Shown piece after piece: positions 33,807 to 48,062 of a DNA stretch of 64,000 bases. The stretch spans positions 2,542,001 through 2,606,000 of the forward strand of contig OZ241383.1 of assembly GCA_965200775.1 (NCBI GenBank). The letters run 5' to 3'. Under the pieces are notes generated by a model. The model made no database searches. It worked only from the letters and a program-made list of their open reading frames with translations, and was not told where the DNA came from. The position numbers and the translations under genes are program-made. The stretch is from Poriferisocius sp965200775. Its GTDB lineage: Bacteria; Actinomycetota; Acidimicrobiia; Acidimicrobiales; Bin134. Every line of letters starts with the position of its first letter. Position 1 is the stretch's first letter.

Positions 33807-33947
33807 ATGCCAGCCGAAGACCTTGAGGATCAAGCGCTCCAATTCGCCAGTGACATCTCGAATCTCCTGAACAAAACCGTTACAAACGGCATACGAATCT
33901 CCACCGCAACGACCCAGGAGGTCGCGCCATCATGGGGAGGGGAGTAA
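33807..33947 (+). CDS. Possible 46-codon gene within cassette B
   Basis: ATG at 33807, TAA at 33945, overlapping the start of the next gene by 16 nt. It begins MPAEDLEDQALQFASDISNL and is helical in its first half. It has no clear ribosome-binding site and no relative I recognise. It carries the ribosome-binding site of the following gene inside it. It may be real or a by-product of the spacing. Confidence 0.3.
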   Translation: MPAEDLEDQALQFASDISNLLNKTVTNGIRISTATTQEVAPSWGGE

Positions 33948-34489
33948 CAGACAAGGAACCAGACCCCAAACCCATTCCCATCTCGCCTTCAGACAAGAAG
34001 GCGGCCGTCTTCCTGTATCTGCTGCACTCGTACGAATTCGATCCCGAAGGTCTCTACCTGACGATGGCGCAGAGCACCATGAGCCTCTACACATCGCCAG
34101 ATATGCAGGACGATCAACTGATCGTCGGAATCGATTATGCCCGTGACCCCAGAAACCAATTCCCTGGCGCTCATCTTCACGTAGCAGGTCAGCGAGACGA
34201 CTTGGATGCGGTTTATCTGGGGGACAAGCGCAAGACCCGCAAGCTTCGCGACCTCCACTTCCCGGTGGGAGGGAAACGCTTCCGACCAACTCTGGAAGAC
34301 CTCGTGGAGTTCATGGTCACGGAAGAGATGGTCGACCCCAGGCCAGGCTGGGAACATGTGGTCGAACGTCACAGAGCCCGGTGGAATGCCATCCAGGTGA
34401 AGGCAGCGGTGCGACGGAACCAAGAAGACGCCGCTGCCGCCTTACAGGAAGCCGGCTGGTGTACGACCACGCCTGACCATGACTTGTGA
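33932..34489 (+). CDS. Toxin-like partner of cassette B (HLHV protein)
   Basis: A 185-residue protein sharing the order of motifs found at 13660-14235: AHLHV, a basic linker, DLHFPVGGKRFRPTLEDLVEF, then EEMVDPRPGWEHVVERHRARW. The N-terminal half differs. The histidines and the DPRxG...E..RA end are the best candidates for function. No known domain named. AGGAGG lies 10 nt before the ATG. It sits between yajQ and tRNA-Tyr and is lower in GC than its surroundings, consistent with an acquired cassette. A toxin role is inference. Confidence 0.55.
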   Translation: MGRGVTDKEPDPKPIPISPSDKKAAVFLYLLHSYEFDPEGLYLTMAQSTMSLYTSPDMQDDQLIVGIDYARDPRNQFPGAHLHVAGQRDDLDAVYLGDKRKTRKLRDLHFPVGGKRFRPTLEDLVEFMVTEEMVDPRPGWEHVVERHRARWNAIQVKAAVRRNQEDAAAALQEAGWCTTTPDHDL

Positions 34490-34610
34490 ATCCAGCCCGC
34501 AGGGACTCAGCACATTCTCATTGTCTGACCCAGCATGTTGCCGGCAATGGGCGTAGAGCCCGAAATGACTAGGGCGGGCATGGCTGGGGCCGGTAGGGTA
34601 ACCCCCTGTT

Positions 34611-34692
34611 GGGTCGGTGCCCGAGTGGCCAAAGGGAACGGGCTGTAAACCCGTCGGCATAGCCTTCGGAGGTTCAAATCCTCCCCGGCCCA
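34611..34692 (+). tRNA. tRNA-Tyr (GTA)
   Basis: Acceptor GGGTCGG pairs with CCGGCCC (one T-G). The anticodon stem ACGGG/CCCGT has loop CTGTAAA, anticodon GTA. A long variable arm, as in bacterial tRNA-Tyr, precedes the T arm GGAGG-TTCAAAT-CCTCC. Discriminator A; CCA not encoded. A TAGGGT box lies upstream near 34595. Its 3' 19 bases are antisense to the end of the GNAT gene. Confidence 0.95.
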
Positions 34693-35195
34693 CTCCAGTC
34701 CTGCAACATAAGCTGCATCACGGTCACGTCAAGCCAACGGCCGAACTTGCGGCCCACCTCCCGCTCGACCCCGGCCACCTCGAATCCCACGGCCCGGTGA
34801 GCGGCCACCGACGCTTCGTTACCCCCGGAAATACGGGCGATCACGGTGTGGAACCCGTGGCTTTGGGCCACCATCATCAGCTCCTCCAGCAGCGCCCGCC
34901 CTATGCCCTGGCCCCGGTGATCGTGGTGGACATACACGGAGTTCTCCACCGTGGTGTTGTAAGCGGGCCGAGAATGGAAGGGCGACAGCGAGCCGAACCC
35001 GAGCACCTTGTTGTCGTCCCCCTCAGCGGTGGCCACGATCACCGCATGCACTCCGCTGCGATCCTGCAACCACGCCTGCTGGGCGGCCGTAGTGCGAGGC
35101 TCCAACTCGAAAATGCTGGTGCCGTGCAGGATCTCGTGGTTCACGATTGCCCGGATTCCCTCGGCGTCAGCCAGCCGGGCCGGTCGAATCGCCAC
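34674..35195 (-). CDS. GNAT acetyltransferase, phosphinothricin-type
   Basis: A 173-residue acetyltransferase. IRPARLADAEGIRAIVNHEI is the usual opening of the phosphinothricin/methionine-sulfone acetyltransferase group. VYVHHDHRGQGIGRALLEEL holds the acetyl-CoA loop, and NEASVAAHRAVGFEVAGVE is motif B. The GTG at 35195 is chosen: a TACGAT box lies 7 nt upstream, and the ATG three codons earlier overlaps that box. The last residues (WSGPGRI) are read from the strand opposite tRNA-Tyr. Confidence 0.85.
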   Translation of the reverse strand: MAIRPARLADAEGIRAIVNHEILHGTSIFELEPRTTAAQQAWLQDRSGVHAVIVATAEGDDNKVLGFGSLSPFHSRPAYNTTVENSVYVHHDHRGQGIGRALLEELMMVAQSHGFHTVIARISGGNEASVAAHRAVGFEVAGVEREVGRKFGRWLDVTVMQLMLQDWSGPGRI

Positions 35196-35293
35196 CCGCG
35201 GCATCGTACTCGCCCCACCCCTCCAAACTGGTTTTCCCGCCCGAGCCGCGGAGTGGCATGATTGGCCCCGTTGCCGGGTAGATTGCCCAGCCC

Positions 35294-35366
35294 GCCTCCT
35301 TAGCTCAGTCGGCAGAGCGTTTCCATGGTAAGGAAAAGGTCGAGAGTTCGATTCTCTCAGGAGGCT
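35294..35366 (+). tRNA. tRNA-Thr (GGT)
   Basis: Acceptor GCCTCCT/AGGAGGC, D arm GCTC/GAGC, anticodon stem TTTCC/GGAAA with loop ATGGTAA (anticodon GGT), T arm GAGAG-TTCGATT-CTCTC, discriminator T. CCA not encoded. A TAGATT box at 35279-35284 is a likely -10. Confidence 0.95.
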
Positions 35367-35408
35367 CAGGGTCTCTTCAGGGGCACAAGCCACTCAGGAG
35401 ACTCAGGG
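35356..35408 (+). repeat. Partial duplication of the tRNA-Thr 3' end (16 bp, period 37)
   Basis: 35356-35371 (tRNA-Thr T-arm/acceptor end) recurs at 35393-35408 with one mismatch, just before tRNA-Met. It may be a slippage product or a scar of an element that used the tRNA end. Confidence 0.6.
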
Positions 35409-35485
35409 GGCGGCGTAGCTCAGTCGGTAAGAGCGCTCGACTCATAATCGAGAGGTCGCCAGTTCGAGTCTGGCCGCCGCTACCA
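35409..35485 (+). tRNA. tRNA-Met (CAT), CCA encoded
   Basis: Acceptor GGCGGCG pairs with CGCCGCT (terminal G-T). The anticodon stem CTCGA/TCGAG has loop CTCATAA (CAT), and the T arm is GCCAG-TTCGAGT-CTGGC. Discriminator A is followed by an encoded CCA (35483-35485). The paired first base pair argues against initiator; an Ile-CAU tRNA modified to lysidine is a minor alternative. Confidence 0.92.
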
Positions 35486-35554
35486 CCCCCAACCCTGCTC
35501 GCCCGGCAAACGGCGGGCGACCCCCACCTTTTTCGCCTACGGACAACCGGGCGA

Positions 35555-35560
35555 TAGGCT
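35555..35560 (+). promoter_or_regulatory. -10 box of the ECF sigma gene
   Basis: TAGGCT followed by 6 nt and then ATC at 35567, which is in frame with the sigma factor. By the leaderless rule translation would begin at ATC, otherwise at the GTG 48 nt downstream. Confidence 0.45.
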
Positions 35561-35614
35561 TTCTCCATCGAACCGGCAGAATCTCGCGAATCCTCCCCGA
35601 TCGACGCCGAACTG

Positions 35615-36199
35615 GTGGAAGCGGCCCGAAACGGCGACCGCGACGCGTTCAACGAGTTGGTCCGGTCCACCTACCGAGACCTCTTCGCGCTGGCCTACCG
35701 CATAACCGGGAACCGGGAAGACGCCGGCGACGTGGTGCAGGACGCCTACGTCCGGGCCTATCGGTCGATGAAGCGCTTCCGGGGAGACTCCAGCTTCTCC
35801 ACCTGGATGTACCGCATCACCAGCAACTGCGCGTCAACCACCCTGAGCCGTCGGTCGCGGCAACGTACCGAAGAGCTGAGCACCGACGCCCCCATCGTGG
35901 ATCTGCACCCCGAGCAGGACCCGAGCCTGCGGGCCGAGGCCGCCCTCCTGCGCGGCCACGTTGACCGGGCCATCCGGGCCCTGCCCGAACGGCTGCGCCA
36001 GGTGGTGGTGCTGCGAGACCTCCACGACCTGTCGCACAGCGAGATCGCTGCCGAGTTGGGCATCACCACATCGGCGGCCAAAGTTCGGCTGCACAGGGCC
36101 CGCCAGCGGCTCCGCGCCGTGTTGAGCCGCACCACCGATCAGAGCGCCCAGCAGATCGTGGCCGAAACATCCGAGCAACGAAGCGAGGAGGCCTCATGA
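35615..36199 (+). CDS. ECF-type RNA polymerase sigma factor
   Basis: A 194-residue group IV sigma factor. Region 2 is at about residues 8-75 (FNELVRSTYRDLFALAYRITG, DVVQDAYVRAYRSMKRFRG, STWMYRITSN) and region 4 at about 115-165 (RAIRALPERLRQVVVLRDLHDLSHSEIAAELGITTSAAKVRLHRARQRL). No extra C-terminal domain. GTG 35615 is the first standard start. An in-frame ATC at 35567, placed like a leaderless start, would add 16 residues that fit the usual N-terminus (IDAELVEAARNGDRDAF). A 71-codon gene is coupled to its stop. Confidence 0.9.
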   Translation: MEAARNGDRDAFNELVRSTYRDLFALAYRITGNREDAGDVVQDAYVRAYRSMKRFRGDSSFSTWMYRITSNCASTTLSRRSRQRTEELSTDAPIVDLHPEQDPSLRAEAALLRGHVDRAIRALPERLRQVVVLRDLHDLSHSEIAAELGITTSAAKVRLHRARQRLRAVLSRTTDQSAQQIVAETSEQRSEEAS

Positions 36200-36411
36200 T
36201 TATCGACGCCACCCAAACCTTCGGCCGGCGCTCCTCGGCACACGGTACGGCTGCAGCGTGCCCCCCGGCCGAAGCCCACCCCACCCTGCTATGGAAGGTC
36301 ATGGCTCGCCTCGACCAGTACGACCGGCGCCGAACCCTCACCCGGCGCTACCTGGCCGCCACCACACTGGCCGCAGCCACCGTGGTAATTCGCCGCCGCG
36401 CTCGCCGCTAG
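36196..36411 (+). CDS. Small basic protein coupled to the sigma factor
   Basis: A 71-residue protein, ATG overlapping the sigma stop (ATGA). HPTLLWKVMARLDQYDRRRTLTRRYLAATTLAAATVVI ends in a short hydrophobic stretch with a basic tail, possibly a membrane contact. No cysteine/histidine zinc motif (HxxxCxxC) of anti-sigma factors is seen, so an anti-sigma role is not supported by motif, only by position. Confidence 0.5.
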   Translation: MIIDATQTFGRRSSAHGTAAACPPAEAHPTLLWKVMARLDQYDRRRTLTRRYLAATTLAAATVVIRRRARR

Positions 36412-36526
36412 CGGTCTGCGGGGCCAACAGCAAACGAGGGTCCGGGGCCGTAATTCAAGCGGCACCGCCGTTTTGCATTGCGGGTGGCTGCTTCCGGCAC
36501 GGTAACCTTGTTCGTACCCTGACCGA

Positions 36527-36599
36527 AGGGCAGTGGCTCAATTGGTAGAGCACCGGTCTCCAAAACCGGCGGTTGGGGGTTCGAGTCCCTCCTGCCCTG
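36527..36599 (+). tRNA. tRNA-Trp (CCA)
   Basis: Acceptor AGGGCAG/CTGCCCT, D arm GCTC/GAGC, anticodon stem CCGGT/ACCGG with loop CTCCAAA (anticodon CCA), T arm GGGGG-TTCGAGT-CCCTC, discriminator G. A TAACCT box about 20 bp upstream (near 36502) is a plausible -10. secE follows 45 bp on, the common bacterial order. Confidence 0.95.
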
Positions 36600-36644
36600 C
36601 GCAAGCAATCCCGCCTCCATGATGCTGATGGCACAGGAATCGTC

Positions 36645-36950
36645 ATGACCGACATGAATCGACAACAGAAGCGGATGGCCCAGAAACAGGGGTTCGTCGA
36701 CGAGCAAGGCGACATGGTCCGCGAACGCCGCCAGCCCCGAGGACAACCTCGCCCCGGTGAGGAGCGGGTAAACCCCGTCCAGTTCATGCGCGAGGTGAGA
36801 GGCGAACTCCGCAAGGTCTCCTGGCCTCGGCGCGAGGAGGTAGTCAACTACTCCATCGTCGTGCTGGTGGTGCTGGTCTTGCTCACCGCTGCCATCGGCC
36901 TGCTCGACTGGGGCTTCAGCGAGGCCATCCTGAAGTTGTTCGACCGATGA
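36645..36950 (+). CDS. secE: Preprotein translocase subunit SecE
   Basis: A 101-residue SecE with a hydrophilic N-terminal half and one membrane helix (VVNYSIVVLVVLVLLTAAIGLLDWGF). The conserved amphipathic stretch FMREVRGELRKVSWPRREEV contacts SecY. ATG at 36645 with AGGA upstream; the longer frame reads through tRNA-Trp. The stop overlaps the nusG ATG. Confidence 0.95.
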   Translation: MTDMNRQQKRMAQKQGFVDEQGDMVRERRQPRGQPRPGEERVNPVQFMREVRGELRKVSWPRREEVVNYSIVVLVVLVLLTAAIGLLDWGFSEAILKLFDR

Positions 36951-37801
36951 GCCCTGAGATAGACGGAAGCGAGATGACCGACATCTTCCCCGCCGAAACC
37001 GACTCGTCCGAGACCGATCCCGATCCCGTGAATGCGGCAGAGGCCGCGGCCGCCCTGCTGCCCACCGGTCCGGGCGCTGCAGCCGCACCGCAGGCCGAAC
37101 AGCAGTTGGAGGCAGCGGTTCTCGGAGACATCCCTATATCCGAAACCATCGAACAGCCGGGGAACCTTGATGGCGACGGCGAGGTAATCGACGCAGAGGA
37201 TCTGGTTTACGAGAAGCCCGCCGACGAGCCCGAAACCATCAGCCCGTACGACCTGCCCGGAAAGTGGTACGTGGTACACACCCAGTCGGGGTACGAGAAC
37301 AAGGTCCAGAAGAACATCGAGGCTCGCCGGCGCACCATGGACGTTGACGGCCACATCCACCAGACCGTGATCCCCATGGAGGACGTGGTGGAGTTCAAGG
37401 GCGGCAAGAAGGTCACGGCCAAGAAGAAGATGTTCCCTGGCTACCTGCTTGTTCGGGCCGATATGAACGACATCTCCTGGGACGTGATCCGCAACACCCC
37501 GGGAGTGACCGGGTTCGTGGGCCACGGGCGGCGAGGCAGCAAGCCATCACCCCTCAAGCGCAAGGACGTGGAGAACTTCCTCCAGGTCAAAACCGATGGC
37601 CAGCAAACGCTCCGGCGCATCAAACCCCGCCTTCTGTACGAGGTGGGGGAGACCATCCGGGTCAAGGAGGGGCCGTTCGCCGACTTCTCCGGCGAGGTGG
37701 CCGAAATCAACGAGGACCAGCTCAAGGTGAAGGTGCTGGTCAACATCTTCGGCCGGGAGACCCCGGTCGAACTCGAGTTCTCCCAAGTCGCCAAGCTGTA
37801 G
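36947..37801 (+). CDS. nusG: Transcription elongation/termination factor NusG
   Basis: A 284-residue NusG. About 105 N-terminal residues form an acidic, Ala/Glu-rich extension of low complexity, far longer than in most bacteria but seen in Actinobacteria. The NGN domain follows (KWYVVHTQSGYENKVQKNIEARR ... FPGYLLVRADM), then a KOW domain (ETIRVKEGPFADFSGEVAEIN). ATG overlaps the secE stop. Confidence 0.95.
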   Translation: MSPEIDGSEMTDIFPAETDSSETDPDPVNAAEAAAALLPTGPGAAAAPQAEQQLEAAVLGDIPISETIEQPGNLDGDGEVIDAEDLVYEKPADEPETISPYDLPGKWYVVHTQSGYENKVQKNIEARRRTMDVDGHIHQTVIPMEDVVEFKGGKKVTAKKKMFPGYLLVRADMNDISWDVIRNTPGVTGFVGHGRRGSKPSPLKRKDVENFLQVKTDGQQTLRRIKPRLLYEVGETIRVKEGPFADFSGEVAEINEDQLKVKVLVNIFGRETPVELEFSQVAKL

Positions 37802-37809
37802 GAAGGGTC

Positions 37810-38235
37810 ATGGCGAAGAAGAAAGTAGCAACAGTCATCAAGATCCAGATCGCCGCGGGCCAGGCCACGCCGGCTCCCCCTGTGGGCACGGCGCTCGGCC
37901 CCCACGGGGTGGCCATCATGGACTTCTGCCGCGACTACAACGCCAAGACCGAGGATCGTCGTGGCCAGATCATCCCGGTGGAGATCACCATCTACGAGGA
38001 TCGGACGTTCACGTTCATCACCAAGACCCCGCCCACCTCGTTTCTCATCCGGGAGGCAGCCGCTCTGGAGAAGGGGGCCAACGAACCGGGGCGCGAGGAA
38101 GTGGGCACCATCTCCAACGCCCAGTGCGCGGAGATCGCCAAAACCAAGATGCCCGACCTCAACACCGATGATCTCGAGCAGGCCAAGCTGCAGGTAGCGG
38201 GAACTGCTCGCAGCATGGGCATCCGGGTGGTGTAG
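37810..38235 (+). CDS. rplK: 50S ribosomal protein L11
   Basis: A 141-residue L11 with the standard N-terminal region (KIQIAAGQATPAPPVGTALGPHGV, the thiostrepton-binding proline hinge) and C-terminal rRNA-binding domain (KTKMPDLNTDDLEQAKLQVAGTARSMGIRV). AGGAAGG upstream. Usual length. Confidence 0.96.
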   Translation: MAKKKVATVIKIQIAAGQATPAPPVGTALGPHGVAIMDFCRDYNAKTEDRRGQIIPVEITIYEDRTFTFITKTPPTSFLIREAAALEKGANEPGREEVGTISNAQCAEIAKTKMPDLNTDDLEQAKLQVAGTARSMGIRVV

Positions 38236-38284
38236 AACCCAACCCAACCAGCAAACACATTCTTCAACCGGAGTCATATACAAC

Positions 38285-38315
38285 TGTCCGGCGGGACGAC
38301 CTCGCCCGGCGGACA
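38285..38315 (+). promoter_or_regulatory. Hairpin between rplK and rplA
   Basis: TGTCCGGCGGG at 38285-38295 faces CCCGGCGGACA at 38305-38315, an 11-bp stem with one mismatch and a 9-nt loop, 20 nt before the rplA start. It may be a processing site or a site of L1 feedback, although L1 sites usually precede rplK. No T-run, so it is not a terminator. Confidence 0.5.
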
Positions 38316-38335
38316 CCGAGCACGAGGGAGCCGAC

Positions 38336-39037
38336 ATGGCGAAAAGAGGCAAGCGGTACAGCGACGCGGTAAAGCGCTACGACAAGCAGCAACCCCACAC
38401 CGTCGCCGAGGGGGTGGATCTCCTCAAGAGCCTGGCCGCGGCCAAGTTCGACGAGACCATGGAGCTGGCCGCCCGGCTGGGGGTGGATCCCCGCAAGGCC
38501 GACCAAATGGTACGAGGCACGGTCTCGCTGCCTTCCGGCACCGGCAAGGATGTTCGGGTTGCGGTGTTCGCCCAGGGCGAAGCGGCCCAGCAAGCCGGCG
38601 AGGCCGGAGCCGATGTGGTTGGCGCCGACGACCTGTCCGAGCAGGTACAGGCGGGCAAGATGGAGTTCGACGTTGCCATCGCCACCCCGGACATGATGCC
38701 GGTGGTGGGCAAGCTCGGAAAGATCCTCGGCCCCCGAGGGCTGATGCCCAACCCCAAGACAGGCACGGTTACCGATGACGTGGCCAAGGCGGTGGCCGAG
38801 TTCAAGGGTGGCAAGGTGGAGTACCGCACCGACAGGCAGGGCAACGTCCACGTGCCGGTGGGCAAGATCAGCTTCGACACCGAAGCCCTCGAGGCCAACA
38901 TCCGAGCCGTCATGGACGAGTTGACCCGAGCCAAGCCCGCTGCGGTGAAGGGGCGCTACATCCGAAAGATCACCGTGTCCTCGACCATGGGCCCCGGTGT
39001 TCGTCTCGATCCCGCCGACTTGGGAGCGGGGAACTGA
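38336..39037 (+). CDS. rplA: 50S ribosomal protein L1
   Basis: A 233-residue L1 of the stalk side. KRYSDAVKRYDKQQPHTVAEGVDLLKSLA and the signature VGKLGKILGPRGLMPNPKTGTVT with KGGKVEYRTDRQGNVHVPVGK are intact. ATG with GAGGGAG upstream. Confidence 0.96.
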   Translation: MAKRGKRYSDAVKRYDKQQPHTVAEGVDLLKSLAAAKFDETMELAARLGVDPRKADQMVRGTVSLPSGTGKDVRVAVFAQGEAAQQAGEAGADVVGADDLSEQVQAGKMEFDVAIATPDMMPVVGKLGKILGPRGLMPNPKTGTVTDDVAKAVAEFKGGKVEYRTDRQGNVHVPVGKISFDTEALEANIRAVMDELTRAKPAAVKGRYIRKITVSSTMGPGVRLDPADLGAGN

Positions 39038-39160
39038 CCTGATAGCTTTTGTGGCTCACAATCTTTTTGTCGCCGCAGACCTCAGGCGCAGTGTCGGACA
39101 CCGCTTAATCGGCTGAAGCCCGGTCGCCACCGACCGGACCGAAACCGGCCTGGCGAGGTG

Positions 39161-39235
39161 AACTCTCCCAAAACCGTGGGGCGTTTGCATGTCGGCGACG
39201 CCCCATTGCTCGTTCTCACGGAGAGTTCGGTGACC
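39161..39235 (+). promoter_or_regulatory. L10 leader: SD-hiding stem and hairpin upstream of rplJ
   Basis: AACTCTCC (39161-39168) can pair perfectly with GGAGAGTT (39220-39227), which contains the rplJ ribosome-binding site. Inside this long-range stem a hairpin TGGGGCGT/ACGCCCCA (39177-39184/39198-39205) forms with a 13-nt loop. This is the architecture of the L10(L12)4 autoregulatory leader, and suggests translational feedback by L10-L12. Confidence 0.7.
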
Positions 39236-39817
39236 ATGGAAAATCCCCGCCCCGAAAAAGTGGCCGTAGTCAACGAGGTGCGCGACCGCATCTCCTCGGC
39301 CGAGGCGGTTGTGATCACCGACTACCGGGGCCTCGATGTGCCGGCCATGGCCGACCTCCGCCGCAAGCTGAAGGACGCAGGCGGCGATTACAAGGTGTAC
39401 AAGAACACCCTTACCCGCTTCGCGGCCCACGAGCTGAACCTGAACCTCGACCAGATACTCATCGGTCCCACGGCGCTGGCGTTCACCGGCACACGAGACG
39501 ACGGCTCCCCCGGAGATGCGGTATCACTGGCCAAGGCCCTGTGCGACTACGCCGGCAGCTCCGACTTCCTGTCCATCAAGGGCGGGGTCCTCGACGGGCA
39601 GGTTCTCTCCCCCGAAGAGGTCAGCGCGCTGTCGAAGCTGGGGACGCGCCAGGAGATCCTGGCCGAGATTCTCGGGCTGCTGGAAGCTCCGCTCGCCGAG
39701 ATGGCCGGGCTGCTGGAAGCACCCCTGGTTGAAATGGCCGGGCTGCTCGATGCACCGCTGGTCGAGACCGCCGGACTGCTCGAAGCGCTGAGCGGCAAGG
39801 CCGAGGGCAGCGAGTGA
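39236..39817 (+). CDS. rplJ: 50S ribosomal protein L10
   Basis: A 193-residue L10: globular domain 1-130 (RDRISSAEAVVITDYRGLDVPAMADLRRKLK), then a long C-terminal helix. Residues 141-184 are four 11-residue repeats (ILAEILGLLEA, PLAEMAGLLEA, PLVEMAGLLDA, PLVETAGLLEA). In known ribosomes each such segment holds one L12 dimer, so up to four dimers are possible here. ATG at 39236 fits the ribosome-binding site in the L10 leader; the longer frame from 39158 runs through that leader. Confidence 0.95.
   Translation: MENPRPEKVAVVNEVRDRISSAEAVVITDYRGLDVPAMADLRRKLKDAGGDYKVYKNTLTRFAAHELNLNLDQILIGPTALAFTGTRDDGSPGDAVSLAKALCDYAGSSDFLSIKGGVLDGQVLSPEEVSALSKLGTRQEILAEILGLLEAPLAEMAGLLEAPLVEMAGLLDAPLVETAGLLEALSGKAEGSE
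39656..39787 (+). repeat. Four 33-bp repeats encoding L12-docking segments
   Basis: Four 33-bp units in frame in the 3' part of rplJ. They are alike at protein level, with several synonymous differences, so the repeat is old and kept by selection rather than a recent slip. Confidence 0.85.
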
Positions 39818-39877
39818 GCAGCCCGATCCAACCAACCCGATCGCAACAAACAACTGACAAAGGAATGAGGGATTCAC

Positions 39878-40273
39878 ATGTCCAAGGTTGACGAGGTACT
39901 GGACTCCATCGGGTCCATGACCGTGCTTGAGTTGTCCGAACTCAAGGAAGCGTTCAAGGAGCGCTTCAACGTGGAAGCAGCGGCTCCCGCCGCGGCGATG
40001 CCCATGATGATGGCTGCCCCCGGCGGAGACGCCGGTGGTGGTGGTGAGGCTGCCGAGGAGCAGACCGAGTTCGACGTGATCCTGACCAGCGCCGGCGAGA
40101 AGAAGATCCAGGTCATCAAGGAGGTGCGCACCCTCACCAACTTGGGCCTCAAGGACGCCAAGGAGCTGGTGGACAACGCCCCCAACCCGGTTCTGGAGAA
40201 GGCATCCAAAGAAGACGCCGAGAAGGCCAAGGACCTCATCGAGGCTGCCGGCGGAGCGGTAGAACTCAAGTAG
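39878..40273 (+). CDS. rplL: 50S ribosomal protein L7/L12
   Basis: A 131-residue L12: N-terminal dimerisation helices (DEVLDSIGSMTVLELSELKEAFKERF), an Ala/Gly/Met-rich hinge, and the factor-binding C-terminal domain (EFDVILTSAGEKKIQVIKEVRTLTNLGLKDAKELVDNAP). AAAGGAATGAGG upstream. Confidence 0.97.
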   Translation: MSKVDEVLDSIGSMTVLELSELKEAFKERFNVEAAAPAAAMPMMMAAPGGDAGGGGEAAEEQTEFDVILTSAGEKKIQVIKEVRTLTNLGLKDAKELVDNAPNPVLEKASKEDAEKAKDLIEAAGGAVELK

Positions 40274-40305
40274 CGCCCTACCGGCGAACTTGGCCGGTGC
40301 TTGGC

Positions 40306-40334
40306 TTGTAAATCGGCCTCGCGCCGCGTATCAT
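40306..40334 (+). promoter_or_regulatory. Likely rpoBC promoter (TTGTAA-17-TATCAT)
   Basis: TTGTAA at 40306-40311, 17-bp spacer, TATCAT at 40329-40334, inside the 206-bp rplL-rpoB gap. It would give a leader of about 140 nt. Confidence 0.6.
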
Positions 40335-40389
40335 CCCCGGTACGTGCTCGTTCGTCCCTTTTGCCGCGCCATTTAATGCCGCAGCGGCT

Positions 40390-40419
40390 GCGCTTATGGG
40401 GTTCACCACCCATTAGCGC
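40390..40419 (+). promoter_or_regulatory. Hairpin in the rpoB leader
   Basis: GCGCT-T-ATGGG pairs with CCCAT-T-AGCGC around an 8-nt loop (10 bp, one T-T mismatch). An attenuator or RNase processing site between rplL and rpoB is plausible; rplL-rpoB gaps carry such structures in other bacteria. Confidence 0.55.
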
Positions 40420-40479
40420 GCCAGGGTACGAGCGACCTACCGGCGTTGCCCGTCCATCACATTACCTCAGGAGCTGACC

Positions 40480-47997
<7,518 letters not shown>

Positions 47998-48007
47998 ACT
48001 TGGTCCA

Positions 48008-48029
48008 GAGCGCGCACTGTGCTGCGCTC
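48008..48029 (+). promoter_or_regulatory. Hairpin at the 5' end of the rpsL leader
   Basis: GAGCGC (48008-48013) pairs with GCGCTC (48024-48029), with an inner GCA/TGC extension and a one-base bulge. If the promoter above is right, this stem stands at the very 5' end of the mRNA, a position that protects transcripts or serves S7/S12 feedback. Confidence 0.45.
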
Positions 48030-48062
48030 GCAATCTTGTTCCATTCAGCCGTAGGAAGTGCT

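Noticed and set aside
36196..36411. Calling the 71-residue protein an anti-sigma factor
   Set aside because: No zinc motif or clear membrane helix; position alone is not enough.
39158..39235. An extended L10 N-terminus
   Set aside because: It reads through the leader hairpin, and the ribosome-binding site serves 39236.
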